Assembly (NCBI GenBank): GCA_032622095.1
Contig: CP136061.1
Coordinates: 58,049,301 to 58,113,300, forward strand
Reading direction: 5' to 3'
DNA: 64,000 nucleotides
Source of the DNA: Siphonodentalium dalli
Taxonomy: Eukaryota; Mollusca; Scaphopoda; Gadilida; Siphonodentaliidae
Every line of letters begins with the position of its first letter. Positions within the stretch are counted from its first letter, which is position 1. This document shows, in pieces, positions 38,301 to 42,689 of the stretch. The notes beneath the pieces are model-generated. The model made no database searches. It saw nothing but the letters and a program-made list of their open reading frames with translations, and had not been told where the DNA came from. The position numbers and the translations under genes are program-made.

Positions 38301-39830
38301 GTCATCACGAGGACCCATATAAAAATTGAAAATCATTCATATTTGCTAACTACCATTGAGAGGTCATCCTAATCATGGCTGTAAATATGCTAAAGTGTGC
38401 CAATGGATTGATAGCCATGTTATTCAATGAAATAAACAAAACGTTAAAGCTTTCTTTTAGAGGTCAACCGAAAATACTTATGAAGTTTGGTGATAACTGG
38501 AAGAGGCTGGTAGGACAAGCCTAAGGAGATAGTTGACATACGGATGCCAACTCATGGCAATAGATCAAAGTTGACTTGATTTAAAAAATGTTAAAATATG
38601 ATAGCTATCATCTGGGGGTAATTCTAAACTAGAGCCCTGTGAAACGGAAATTCGGCAACCAAATAAAATCTCAAATCAAACCAGCTGTCCGATGTTGACA
38701 TCAAATCTGAATCAAAACGTAATAAGCACAGGACAGTGATAAATCATAGCTGATGATCGGATATCATTCAAATTACTGTTTACATATTTATCATGTAAGC
38801 TGACATTGTTTTCCAATATGAAACAAGACAGAGTTGAACAGATAAACTTTTTGTAACTGACATCGTTCTCATCTGTATTTTTAAACAAAAATTAAATTTA
38901 TATCACTTAGTATAACATGTGACATAGACATCATCTAAGCAGATCTTGATGCTTACTATAAAATTAATAATTATTCCAGATGGCTAATTGGGGTTAATGT
39001 TCAATCCGTATGAATTTTGGTGACTGGATGAGAGATATGGCATGTAGGACACACACATGCTGTCGCATGCACATGCAAAGACATTGAATGCCATGGCAAA
39101 AGAGCTCAAACTTTACTTTGTCAAACTGAGCTAAAAGAAACTTCGGCAATAGGAAAAGTAGCATATAAGTGCTTTTTTAGAGTGCAATTTCCTCTGCCAA
39201 TGACACAGATCTTTTTGGTCAGAGATAAATTTTGCTTGAAGATGGACAGATATCTTATTGCTAGCCATCCAAATGTAAGTGAGAAATGAGGACAACATTG
39301 CCAACAATTTTTATTTAAATGTGATGCTAAATTTAGCATTAAAATCAATCTTAAAAGTCATATTCAGAATTCAGATCGGCAAATGTTTAACCTTGGTGAT
39401 AGTGCAATACTATGATCGGAATCATAATTTAGCGTTTTTATGTTGAATTATAGAGTATCCTGTGATACATTATTATAACAAATGTATATAATACAACAAA
39501 TTATTATAATTTATGGGTCAAATAGGGAGACTATTATAAGATAATGCACTGGCACACGCTGGTGAAATTCTGAGTCGAAATGGGGCGTAACTCCATCTAA
39601 GATATACATCATTAACTTTGCTGTGCATTTTCATAATCATGTTTAATAAACACCACACTAAAATGCAAATTAAGCACACTTACTATTGACAATAACTGAT
39701 GCTGCATAATGTTTTGCTATATGTTGTTGGAGAAGGCCTGGTTTTTTTATGACAACATCACATATGTCACACTTCCCGTGTAATCCTCTAACATATATTG
39801 TAACTGATACATCAATGCTGATTATCGATT
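289..39830 (-). CDS. Multi-exon gene: zinc fingers, KDZ/HMGXB3-like transposase-derived core and USP domain (partial at both ends)
   Basis: Fifteen minus-strand exons join without a stop or phase clash: 39684-39830, 36885-38117, 31837-31976, 27753-27954, 19474-19664, 14595-14736, 13236-13889, 11447-11473, 10916-10987, 10174-10404, 9128-9240, 8168-8311, 4570-4685, 2382-2534 and 289-352. Together they give 3,629 nt, about 1,209 codons. Every border reads AG|exon|GT. The order is C2H2 fingers (residues 1-120), CxC/SWIM-like clusters (about 380-570), SAP-like segment (about 630-670), KDZ-like block (about 685-900), low-complexity linker (about 903-980) and USP domain (about 985-1209). Known: HMGXB3 carries KDZ-associated cysteine clusters and a transposase-like region; USPs are cysteine deubiquitinases. 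Inferred: a nuclear, DNA-associated deubiquitinase derived from a KDZ-type transposase. Neither the true start nor the His box is in the window. Transcript structure is hand-predicted; exon confidence differs by entry. Confidence 0.8.
353..2381. repeat. Intron with dispersed repeat family (about 1081-2340)
   Basis: The stretch from about 1081 to 2340 is a diverged relative of about 61441-61810. Shared landmarks are a CTTGTTC..ATAAGTT segment, CGTCTGAACTA..CAATT, ATCGATTTGGGA.GCA and (A/C)CC.ACTGGAGTGT. No terminal repeats or coding region could be assigned. A minus-strand open frame at 924-1244 lies within this repeat and is not taken as a gene. From 353 to 1080 nothing is recognised. Confidence 0.5.
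1794..2154. repeat. 197-bp tandem duplication
   Basis: The block starting TATTATCATATTATTCAGGC at 1794 recurs from 1991. About 164 bp of each 197-bp period is nearly identical, up to ..GCATCTATAGGTA at 1957 and 2154. One difference seen is GGATGCATC versus GGACGCATC. It is a recent local duplication inside the dispersed repeat of this intron. Confidence 0.85.
2382..2534 (-). CDS. Exon n: USP second CxxC and RF box
   Basis: The 153-nt exon lies between CTATTTTTCAG and GATAG|GTAGGA. It encodes [20 protein letters not shown], then [17 protein letters not shown]. This matches the USP order CxxC..a.k......lP..l.l.l.RF. The second CxxC pairs with the one in the exon at 8168-8311 to make a zinc site. 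A basic tail ([11 protein letters not shown]) follows. Confidence 0.85.
2600..3701. mobile_element. Tigger/pogo-like non-autonomous TIR element
   Basis: The left end reads CAGTAAAACCTCTCTAAACC and the right end, reversed, reads CAGTGAAACCTCTCTAAACT, with further match to a CCGAAC-type block. CAGTRAAACCTCTC termini and a TA target are typical of the Tigger/pogo branch of Tc1/mariner. The left flank is TA; the right flank is CA, one change from a TA duplication. The roughly 1.1-kb interior has no transposase frame. Confidence 0.7.
3755..4200 (-). repeat. Copy of the 160-bp-unit repeat family (reverse orientation)
   Basis: The stretch carries AAAATGGCTGCTGGCAGCCA, GGCCGAATGACCCCAAAATG, CATCTACATGTC and GGTACGACCTGTAGCCCATG in the same order as the inverted copy at 26575-26832. 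Part of a second unit follows (ATGGCTGCCATC at 4016, GATCAAACTTGACTTCATCA at 4150). It is degenerate and has no coding potential. Confidence 0.75.
4570..4685 (-). CDS. Exon m: USP fingers segment
   Basis: The 116-nt exon follows TATCAACAG and ends GCTGT|GTATGT. It encodes [20 protein letters not shown], then [17 protein letters not shown] domains have such a segment (l.l...si...l...f..e.l.gdn) between the two CxxC pairs. I chose the GTATGT donor over a GTAAAT four bases downstream because only the former gives a phase match to the next exon, restoring SGDNAVYCEIC. Confidence 0.75.
4745..5035 (+). repeat. Left arm of a long inverted repeat
   Basis: The arm contains TACCTCGAAACAGTGTGCGG, GCGGTACAAACAGAACAG, TAGTGAGTGGTAGAATCTAC and GCGCACTGTTTCG..AAGCTTACTGCGC. 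The same features occur in reverse at 6818-7063. Together the arms bracket about 1.8 kb that includes a broken RT. It may be a foldback element or two related MITEs in opposite orientation. Confidence 0.75.
5355..5385 (+). repeat. Poly-C tract, 31 nt
   Basis: An uninterrupted run of 31 C residues. It is a likely site of length error in sequencing or assembly. Open frames across it (Pro-rich) are not real genes. Confidence 0.95.
5480..6600 (-). pseudogene. Degenerate non-LTR retrotransposon reverse transcriptase
   Basis: Read on the minus strand, fragments in order resemble the non-LTR RT domain. [18 protein letters not shown] (about 6500-6560) recalls the LKKGKAPGxDG start. [17 protein letters not shown] (about 6320-6370) recalls the PKPGKd..YRPISL block. 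[14 protein letters not shown] lies about 6190-6228, and [20 protein letters not shown] (about 5655-5715) recalls the FLGxxLDxxLxwxxH block. Frames shift and stops occur throughout, so it is dead. The foldback at 5965-6169 interrupts it. Confidence 0.7.
5965..6169. repeat. Perfect 59-bp inverted repeat plus a third direct copy
   Basis: Positions 6031-6089 and 6111-6169 are exact reverse complements over 59 bp. They start CACAGGAGCTTGGAATTTGG and end CACCTCCCGGGA, around a 21-nt spacer that repeats CAGCTTGGAATTTGGTC. A third, nearly identical copy in the left-arm orientation spans 5965-6022. Perfect arms mean the duplication/inversion is recent. It sits in the dead RT. Confidence 0.9.
6818..7063 (-). 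repeat. Right arm of the long inverted repeat
   Basis: This is the reverse-complement relative of 4745-5035. It reads CGAGTAAGCTTCAAACAATG, GCGCAGTAAGCTTTTCACGA, TCTACCACTCACTAT, GTACCGCGCACTTCCGCG and ends CTGTTTCGAGGTGCC. The two arms are diverged, so they are not a recent duplication. Confidence 0.75.
7064..8167. other. Intron sequence without recognisable features
   Basis: AT-rich intron between the exons at 8168-8311 and 4570-4685. I see no coding frame, terminal repeat or tandem array in it. Confidence 0.6.
8168..8311 (-). CDS. Exon l: USP QQ-DA-EF box and first CxxC
   Basis: The 144-nt exon (CCCTTACAG to ATGAAT|GTAAGT, phase 0 both ends) encodes [19 protein letters not shown]. This is the USP box usually written QQDAxEFL, here with one extra spacing residue (QQHDAREFL). 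It ends with DWQCSNCMN, the first CxxC of the USP zinc finger subdomain. This is among the clearest USP signatures in the gene. Confidence 0.85.
8312..9127. other. Intron, nothing recognised
   Basis: AT-rich intron with one A-run (about 8759-8774). No gene or repeat structure could be supported. Confidence 0.6.
9128..9240 (-). CDS. Exon k: USP domain, thumb segment
   Basis: The 113-nt exon (TATTTTACAG to CTTGCG|GTGAGT) completes a split TCT codon and ends in phase 0. It encodes [20 protein letters not shown] and [18 protein letters not shown], a helical stretch of the length expected between the Cys box and the QQDA box of a USP. No motif of its own was recognised; position and phase support it. 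Confidence 0.75.
9241..10173. other. Intron, nothing recognised
   Basis: AT-rich. Two small plus-strand open frames (9522-9707 and 9704-9910) have no motif and lie in an intron, so they are not annotated as genes. Confidence 0.6.
10174..10404 (-). CDS. Exon j: Thr-Pro repeat linker and USP Cys box
   Basis: The exon lies between TTGACTACAG and CCAT|GTGAGT, phase 1 in and out. The first half is a T/P/A/M repeat ([15 protein letters not shown] and so on) encoded by a short coding minisatellite. The second half is the catalytic start of a ubiquitin-specific protease: [19 protein letters not shown]. The canonical USP Cys box is GLxNxGNTCYxNSxLQ. Here the nucleophile Cys (about residue 998), the oxyanion Asn five residues before it, the NS pair and LQAL are kept, while G-N-T is replaced by R-Y-L. 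Confidence 0.85.
10405..10915. other. Intron, nothing recognised
   Basis: AT-rich intron between the Thr-Pro/USP exon and the serine/acid linker exon. A minus-strand frame spanning 10233-10454 is the coding minisatellite read in another frame. Confidence 0.6.
10916..10987 (-). CDS. Exon i: serine/acid linker
   Basis: The 72-nt exon follows TTTTTTTAG and ends AAAG|GTATGA, phase 1 in and out, so it too is skippable in frame. It encodes [20 protein letters not shown] and similar residues with no recognisable domain. It continues the linker. Confidence 0.6.
11447..11473 (-). CDS. Exon h: 27-nt microexon, acidic linker
   Basis: A 27-nt exon lies between TTTTTGCAG and ACGG|GTATGT. It adds SESDDGKT in phase 1 on both sides, so skipping it would keep the frame. 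The short acidic peptide starts the flexible linker between the transposase-like and USP parts. A microexon this small is only moderately certain. Confidence 0.55.
11474..12879. other. Intron with a short GC-richer patch
   Basis: Mostly unrecognised. The patch at about 11640-12050 is richer in CpG (CCGCGCGGGG at about 11683; GGGGGGCGGACAGCG at about 12025). It could be repeat-derived or regulatory; nothing in the sequence decides this. Confidence 0.4.
12880..13021. repeat. Short inverted repeat, possible MITE
   Basis: GATAAACATGCTATCTGATG at about 12880 faces CACCAGATAGCATGTTTATC ending near 13021, arms of about 25 bp with a one-base difference. The interior is AT-rich. No clear target-site duplication was seen, so the class is open. 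Confidence 0.55.
13236..13889 (-). CDS. Exon g: KDZ-transposase-like core
   Basis: This 654-nt exon starts after TTATTCACAG and ends at GAATGAGG|GTATGT, phase 1 in and out. It encodes the best-conserved part of the transposase-derived block: [20 protein letters not shown], then [20 protein letters not shown] with [13 protein letters not shown]. Later come [20 protein letters not shown] and [16 protein letters not shown]. The order [16 protein letters not shown], (S/Y)D near an H, HP..-FCL-D-FH, STHIF-R-hH is that of HMGXB3/KDZ proteins as I recall them. The fold should be RNase-H-like. I cannot say whether the catalytic acidic triad is intact. Confidence 0.85.
13890..14594. other. Intron, nothing recognised
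   Basis: AT-rich intron between the SAP-like and KDZ-like exons. No repeat or coding signal was found. Confidence 0.6.
14595..14736 (-). CDS. Exon f: SAP-like DNA-binding segment
   Basis: The 142-nt exon lies between TTTTTTTAG and GGTTCTG|GTGAGT. With the previous exon it reads as a SAP-type motif: a first helix, [20 protein letters not shown] with the typical G-T-K-x-x-L-like turn, then a second helix. It ends [10 protein letters not shown] and joins in phase to [10 protein letters not shown] of the next exon. SAP motifs bind AT-rich DNA; that function is inferred here from the pattern only. Confidence 0.75.
14737..17289. other. Intron, AT-rich, nothing recognised
   Basis: I see no terminal repeats, tandem structure or protein motif. 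The plus-strand frame 16877-17074 has no support. Confidence 0.5.
17290..17700 (+). repeat. Two-copy tandem repeat, about 175 bp
   Basis: The block TAACTCTAGAATGGAAAATC / CCGAACAAAAC.ATG / GAACA.CCATAC / ATTGAGATCC.AGCAC / TTATGACATGAA occurs twice in tandem (landmark at about 17371 and 17546). A diverged relative forms part of the 970-bp array unit at 55386-59644 (GGAAATCCGAACAACACGAT) and a fragment lies near 52590-52680. Confidence 0.75.
17870..18742 (-). mobile_element. Helitron, non-autonomous, minus orientation (3' member of a pair)
   Basis: Read on the minus strand it starts TCTATACTATATATTTTGAG at 18742. It ends with a GCCGCCAGTGGCGGG hairpin followed by CTAACCTGCTAG at 17870, then a host T. 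Helitrons begin with TC, end in CTRR after a short hairpin and insert between A and T. The interior holds two units of TTTCAAGTCGATAGCTCCAC with CGCATGCGCGAAGC, shared with the elements at 21906-22603 and in the 970-bp array. Its 5' TC directly touches CTAG of the next element. Confidence 0.75.
18688..18708. repeat. (CA)n microsatellite
   Basis: About ten CA dinucleotides followed by a TATATATA run, inside the Helitron at 17870-18742. Helitron-like elements of invertebrates often carry microsatellites in this subterminal zone. Confidence 0.9.
18743..19438 (-). mobile_element. Helitron, different subfamily, minus orientation (5' member of the pair)
   Basis: On the minus strand it begins A|TCTATTATATATTTTGGAAG at 19438. 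It ends with hairpin CCCCGGACGAAGTCGGG and TCACCTTCTAG at 18743. The subterminal part (GGATGGATTTCGACGGG.., TTTGTCGGG..) matches the plus-strand Helitron at about 62283-63025. No Rep/helicase coding is present, so it depends on an autonomous relative. Confidence 0.75.
19474..19664 (-). CDS. Exon e: linker into SAP-like segment
   Basis: Acceptor AAATTTTAG and donor CGAAAC|GTAAGT bound 191 nt, in phase 1 and out phase 0. It encodes a [20 protein letters not shown] stretch and ends with [11 protein letters not shown]. That end continues into the next exon to give a SAP-like helix pair ([18 protein letters not shown]). The WAPWIG and NTEH blocks resemble the start of the transposase-like region in HMGXB3 homologues. 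Confidence 0.8.
19665..21905. other. Intron, AT-rich, nothing recognised
   Basis: No domain, tandem repeat or inverted terminus was found. The small frames at 19763-19975 and 20226-20612 lack any motif. Confidence 0.5.
21906..22345 (+). mobile_element. Helitron, first of a head-to-tail pair
   Basis: It starts A|TCTCATATATATTTTGAAGA and runs through a (TGTC/TATG)n microsatellite, CTACGATTCTCGACCGATCG and units of GGTGGAGCTATCGACTTGAA. It ends GCCCGGACAACGTCGGCC hairpin, TCATCGGCTAG. The next base starts another copy. One hairpin base is changed here (GGCC for GGGC). Confidence 0.8.
22346..22603 (+). mobile_element. Helitron, second of the head-to-tail pair
   Basis: It begins TCTCATATATATTTTGAAGA immediately after CTAG of the previous copy and ends at GGACAACGTCGGGCTCATCG-GCTAG, followed by host T at 22604. 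It is a shorter version with one GGAGCTATCGAC unit. The pair as a whole is bracketed by host A (21905) and T (22604). Confidence 0.8.
22604..23134. other. Intron, nothing recognised
   Basis: AT-rich, with an A-run near 22845. No feature could be supported. Confidence 0.5.
23135..23411 (+). repeat. Dispersed 'ggggcataactc' repeat
   Basis: Two tandem-like units contain AAGGGGCATAACTC.GGT, AAAATTGG.GGACGGAAC and AAATT.GAACTTGA. Relatives lie at 26200-26575 (same orientation) and 27055 (AAAAGGGGAAATAACTCAAC). Such units are common in mollusc genomes; no coding content. Confidence 0.65.
23412..26832. mobile_element. Composite repeat with inverted ends around a 160-bp tandem array
   Basis: The left end reads TTTTTAGCTCAACTTACTTG..AGTTTGAGCTATTGCCATGG and the right end is its reverse complement (CCATGGCAATAGCTCAAACT..AAGTAAGTTGAGCTAAAAA). 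Between them lie the 160-bp array (23500-26098), part of the 'ggggcataactc' repeat (26200-26575) and an inverted 160-type copy (26575-26786). The inverted ends could be a long-TIR element or two independent solo copies facing each other. Confidence 0.65.
23500..26098 (+). repeat. Tandem array of about 16 units of about 160 bp
   Basis: Each unit contains TTGGCGCGGGCTACAGGTCG, TCATGAAATTTGTCATG, GACATGTAGATGGGAACGAG, GGTC.TTCGGCCAAAAAACAT and GGCCGCCAGCAGCCATCTTG. Counting the ATGTAGATGG landmark by eye gives about 16 units from 23586 to 25995. Two alternating variants are visible (GCTGGCAGCCATCTTGGATTTCAA.. and GCCAGCAGCCATCTTGGATTTTACTC..), which suggests a higher-order two-unit period. No coding content. 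Confidence 0.9.
27050..27290 (+). repeat. Dispersed non-coding repeat ending in a G-rich hairpin
   Basis: It runs from AAAAAGGGGAAATAACTCAA through CCATGGTGGTTGATGCCTGT, GGACGGATGGACGGACAAGA and the facing pair TATACCCCCCAC / GTGGGGGGGGTATA. The facing ends form a short stem. It resembles repeats widespread in lophotrochozoan genomes; class unknown. Confidence 0.55.
27753..27954 (-). CDS. Exon d: CxxC-containing segment
   Basis: The exon is bounded by TTTTCAG and GAATG|GTAAGT, in phase 0 and out phase 1. It carries [20 protein letters not shown], the type of 'CxxCG..P..LI.D..RKG' stretch found before the transposase-like block of HMGXB3/KDZ proteins. The preceding residues ([20 protein letters not shown]) look like a compact helical segment. 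Confidence 0.8.
28380..28715 (+). repeat. Minisatellite, about ten units of 31-34 bp
   Basis: The unit is CCAGGCTCATAACCATAACC plus TAATC.GACA, repeated with many substitutions. It is an aged array in an intron. Read in reverse it yields a GYGYEPG-like open frame (28239-28787) that is not a gene. Confidence 0.85.
28716..30157. other. Intron with a 21-nt poly-G run, otherwise unrecognised
   Basis: A run of G spans 29581-29601. After it, TTTTGGACACCCACC is repeated at about 29703 and 29754. No gene or element boundary was found. Confidence 0.5.
30158..30287. mobile_element. MITE, 130 bp, TA target (copy 1 of 3)
   Basis: The ends are CAGTAATGCCCTAATTAATC and its reverse GGGCATTACTG, flanked by TA on both sides. 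The long arms (GACTCCATAACCACA / TGTGGTTATGGAGTC) form a near-complete hairpin. Two relatives are at 40058-40215 and 54927-55111. TIRs of CAGTAATG with TA duplication fit a Tc1/mariner-type MITE. Confidence 0.85.
31217..31520. mobile_element. piggyBac-like MITE, 304 bp
   Basis: Flanked by TTAA on both sides (31213-31216 and 31521-31524). The ends are CCTCTTCGCTGCTATGACGT and, facing it, GCAGCGAAGAGG with ACGACGTCATAACATC inside. TTAA duplications with CCY-starting TIRs are characteristic of piggyBac elements. The interior has no transposase frame. Confidence 0.75.
31549..31676. mobile_element. Imperfect hairpin MITE, 128 bp
   Basis: The left arm TGTAACACCTTATTAGACTT..AAAATTTTATTCCAACCC faces GGGTTGGAAT..AATAAAATTTTA..CAATAAAGGTGTTACAA. 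The arms are about 55 bp and interrupted by small indels. No clear target duplication was seen; superfamily open. Confidence 0.65.
31677..31836. other. Intron, nothing recognised
   Basis: Short AT-rich stretch between the hairpin MITE and the CxC-cluster exon at 31837-31976. Confidence 0.5.
31837..31976 (-). CDS. Exon c: CxC cluster continuation
   Basis: The exon lies between TTTTTACAG and AAG|GTTTGT, enters in phase 1 and leaves in phase 0. It encodes [15 protein letters not shown] followed by [15 protein letters not shown] and a hydrophobic end ([15 protein letters not shown]). The CxxCG-FFYRY..F-NYND pattern is what I know from the cysteine-cluster region of HMGXB3-like proteins. It pairs naturally with the CSECG of the preceding exon and the CVQCG of the next one to build a zinc-binding unit. 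Confidence 0.8.
31977..35628. other. Intron, mostly unrecognised
   Basis: A degenerate CAAGATGGC pair (about 34043-34062, TTCAAGATGGCGTCCAAGAT) may belong to the 160-bp family. The patch 35345-35540 is CpG-richer with GATTGG and CCCACGTGG boxes, which looks like a repeat or a promoter; I cannot tell which. No coding content. Confidence 0.4.
35629..35790. mobile_element. Hairpin MITE, 162 bp, nearly perfect arms
   Basis: The left arm AAGGATTAACTGTCATGTGG..AGTGGACATAACTTG and the right arm are reverse complements over about 75 bp with a few differences. They meet at AAAACCC-TTC-GGGTTTT. TATA borders both ends, possibly a TA-type target. It is almost all stem, so a transcript through the intron would fold strongly. 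Confidence 0.8.
35940..36800 (-). repeat. Degenerate copies of the 160-bp-unit family
   Basis: Recognisable pieces are GAAATCCAAGATGACTGCTG (35968), AGCAAAGGATAAAAG..GGTGGCCACGGCGCCCATGT (36110-36160), ATACAAGATGGCTCCCATTT (36439) and AAATCCAAAATGGCTGATGG (36555). At the end there is TGGCAATAGCTCAAACATGA (36753). The order is that of the inverted copy at 26575-26832, with more divergence. Confidence 0.65.
36885..38117 (-). CDS. Exon b: C2H2/C2HC fingers plus SWIM-like CxC cluster
   Basis: This 1,233-nt exon starts after CTTTCAG and ends at GAAAGAG|GTGAGT. It holds a CLPCHRNC cluster, a C2HC finger (CPLC, 12 residues, H-x4-C) and a C2H2 finger (CPVC, 11 residues, H-x4-H). An acidic/serine linker follows, and further on there is a SWIM-like C-x-C-x6-C-x-H motif ([12 protein letters not shown]) followed by [14 protein letters not shown] pair comes near its end. 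KDZ-associated CxC clusters in HMGXB3-type proteins have this general form. The exon is entirely open, and its codons read like a conserved gene rather than a decayed transposon. Function of the fingers is inferred to be DNA or protein binding. Confidence 0.85.
38118..39683. repeat. Intron holding further degenerate 160-family copies
   Basis: About 38195-38600 carries AAAATGCAAGATGACTGATG, CCCATTCAGAGGTCATCACG and CATGGCAATAGATCAAAG. About 38980-39135 carries the terminal part CATGGCAAAAGAGCTCAAAC..GAGCTAAAAG. The remainder is unrecognised AT-rich sequence. Confidence 0.55.
39684..39830 (-). CDS. Exon a: C2H2 zinc finger (first exon seen)
   Basis: The exon follows a TTGATTTCAG acceptor and ends at AATA|GTAAGT. 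It is read in phase 1 at both ends, so its last base makes an AAT codon with the next exon. The 48 codons contain one C2H2 finger of spacing C-x2-C-x12-H-x3-H, starting CDICD and ending HIAKH, at about residues 24-44. No ATG start belongs to this exon, so one or more earlier exons should lie to the right. I could not identify them between 39.9 and 64 kb. Confidence 0.7.
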
Positions 39831-41482
39831 CTGAAATCAAATTTAAAGAACGCCATAAAAAAGACAATTCTTTTCTCAAAACAAGTGAATGTTTAACAGT
39901 ATAATATTAAGAAAATTATTTCTCAAAAACTAGTTTCTTCTGATTTATTTTATAGCCAGTAAACAACACAGTGGAGAAACATCTATAAATACAAATGAAA
40001 ACTCAACTTGTCTTGGAATGCAATTGTCCTCCAGTATAATAGTCGACATCCAACCTACAGTAATGCCCAAAGTAATGACTCTTTAAACACAGCAGAATGA
40101 TGGGTAGCTTTTCAGGATTAATTAAAAAAAAAAAAAGCCATATTTCAGACTAAATCCTAAAAAGTTACCCATAATTTTGCTGTGTTTAAAGAGTCGATTA
40201 ATTAGAGCATTACTGTAGTAGTAAATAAACATTTACTGAATGTCCTTCTTGTTCATTTCTTGTTTAGAGAGTAAAGATCCACTCGATGTCATAATCTTTT
40301 CGGGTGGGGTCAGGATCAGATTTGAGAACATGGATTAAAAGGTAAACAGCCAAGCGGTATTGATAACTTTTAACTGTTGTCTAAAGTTTAATGGATACAA
40401 ACAAATGTAACAATAATTAAATACATTCAGGCTAGGGACTTAAGACTCTGGCGTCATTTTGTTCAATTTGGTTACATAGTTGCAATTTAGATACATTATC
40501 GGCACAGACATTAGGCTGGTTGATGACACACATCTCCAGAACATAAATTTACTGCACCCCATTAATAGTTAACCTGTAGAATTAGGTATTATTGAGGTGG
40601 ACTAAAATTTTGCTTTGTAGACCTCATAATTTCTGCCACATAAGCAAAGCTTCTGAGGCTTGTTATTGATGAGATGAGTGCAGCATTTTTGCATGATATG
40701 CAATATCATTTTGAAATTATATCAATATACTATATATTATTCAGTGCAGTGAATTTCAAAATTGCTCATTTTTTACCAGTACCTGAATGTTTGTACATGC
40801 TGACACTACCAGATTATTCCCTGGTTCCCTACTTGTTGAAAATAATAATGAAATTGTCAAGTACTTTTTAACCCAATGTGGAGAGGGGAATTAGTAATAT
40901 ATTACAGTCTCTGAAGCGATGTTTTATACAATGGCAAATGTCAACCCAAAGAGGCATATTAAATTTTTTGTCAATTGAATTCAAAATATTAGCTGTAGGG
41001 TGGGCTGCATGTATTTTCATTGAAAGTATTTAAAATTTGGTAGCATGAGATCCCATCTAGAAGTGATCCTAAACATGCCTGTAAATTTTGGAAACAGCTA
41101 TCATTAAAAAATAAAAACAATTGAGAGGAAAAAATGTCAATCAATTGAATTGCAAATATTTAATGTCTGACATTGCATACCTCCAATGAACAATGATAAC
41201 TATTTGACATTTACTCACCCATTTTCATTCATTGGAGGAAATGATCATCCATGAACATCACCCAATGTAACATAACATCCAACAAGTATCTGCAATAGAG
41301 AAAACAGTTGTGACAGTTGTGTATAGTCCAGTATTTATTTCCTCTCACTGCTCAGCGCAAAATACATATATCTGTAATATCGCCAACCATTGTAGTAAAT
41401 GACTGTATTGTAATAAATATATAGATATTAAATCTATATAATACATGTAATTGTCAATATCTGACCATTAACAAATTACAGA
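39831..41482. other. Upstream side of the gene; one MITE, no exon found
   Basis: Apart from the MITE at 40058-40215 I recognise nothing. The missing 5' exons and promoter should lie here or further right. No ATG-bearing exon with a phase-1 donor could be supported. Confidence 0.4.
40058..40215. mobile_element. MITE, TA target (copy 2 of 3)
   Basis: The ends are CAGTAATGCCCAAAGTAATG and GAGCATTACTG with TA on both sides. Inner arms TTTAAACACAGCAGAATGAT / AATTTTGCTGTGTTTAAAG correspond to those of the copy at 30158-30287. It has an internal A-run. Confidence 0.85.
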
Positions 41483-41825
41483 ATGCAACATGGTGGTCCA
41501 ATGGTTAGCATTGAAATTGCCACTGGGGAAGGCAGTAGCCGAGAGGTACTAGTAGCGTATTGGTCTCTCGTGCTGGCGGACCGGGGATCGCAACCTGGTC
41601 AGGGTATTCTGACAAACATCAAAACTCAGTCAGATACCAAGTTTGTCAGGCTGAAAAGTCTCATTCGTGATCACTGAATAAAGATCCAAATGCAAAATGC
41701 CGACTCCCCCCATTACAACACTTGCCCAGGTATGTTGTCGTGGGTGCAGTACGCTGTCCGAGCGGGTGCGGACATTAATGGCTAACCTAAAGAACGCCAC
41801 TGGAGTCACCACATGGTTTTAAAGT
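41483..41825 (+). mobile_element. tRNA-like SINE
   Basis: The head resembles a tRNA with pol III boxes: A-box-like TGGTCCAATGGTTAGCATTG and B-box-like GGGGATCGCAACCTGG at 41582-41597. A non-tRNA body follows, including GTGGGTGCAGTACGCTGTCC and GGTGCGGACATTAATGGCTA. No sharp poly-A tail or target duplication was found, so ends are approximate. Confidence 0.65.
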
Positions 41826-42439
41826 TACTCGTTATAAAGTTAATCGGCCATGGTAGCACCTGGACCAGTGCGTCTACAACCAGAATTGGTTCCTGCACTA
41901 TAATATCTACAGACTCAGTACCTGGCTTGGAGTATAAATGCTCTATATGAAGTTTCATCCATGCTAGCAGTGGCAGCATGACTCCGTTTCAGATTAATAA
42001 TTACCACATGCATTGCAACTAACAGATGTGGAATAATATATATTATGGGGCTTCTATGGTTAACGTGGAGATGTGTCAACATTATGCTAATCAGATAAAA
42101 TATTGCTTTCGATAGGACATGTTAATTTCATGGTTAGAGATATGGTTAATATTTTCAAAACCTATTAATCAGTATCAAGAAATATGTAGGTAAAGAAAAT
42201 GTCAGGATTAATCTGTGAGTTAACGAGTAAAAAATATTTAATTTGTCAAATTGGATAGTGCAATAATTGTCCTTCTTTAAATTTTCTGTAATTCTCTCTA
42301 TCACATTTCTACACAACCTTCTTCCACTGAAAACCTATCTTCAAATTAGCAATCCAAAATTATGCCCACTGAAGTATTACTAAAAAGTACAAATAATACA
42401 ATGACGGAATTAAGTGAATATAGATGATGGATTAACAAA

Positions 42440-42665
42440 AATAAGAATAGCTTGTTGTCTGTCCATGGGTTTAGTACTTACCAGCTTGATTTTTGTAAGA
42501 ACCCTAACTTTCCTTCTGCCATTGTTAATCAACCACCTGCTTTAGAAGGATCTACAGAAAGCAATGTTATCAGCAAACATTTAATTGCTTTACATGTGCA
42601 TAAAGCACGTCAAGCTTTTTCAGGTAGAGTCATTTGAAAAAATTTGTAGGGCCATTAGAAATTAA
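42440..42665 (+). pseudogene. LTR-retrotransposon pol fragment (integrase C-terminal region)
   Basis: The translation contains HGFSTYQLDFCKNPNFPSAI, then NQPPALEGSTESNVISKHL and ALHVHKARQAF, followed after a frameshift by EKICRAIRN. This 'P..L.FGKNPNLPS-..PPALEG-T-..v..HL.ALH.ARKAF' pattern is familiar from pol proteins of LTR retroelements in marine invertebrates. Stops and a frameshift show it is dead. It ends where the L2/CR1-like fragment begins. Confidence 0.7.
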
Positions 42666-42689
42666 ACTGGGCCTAATAGGATTAACTTA

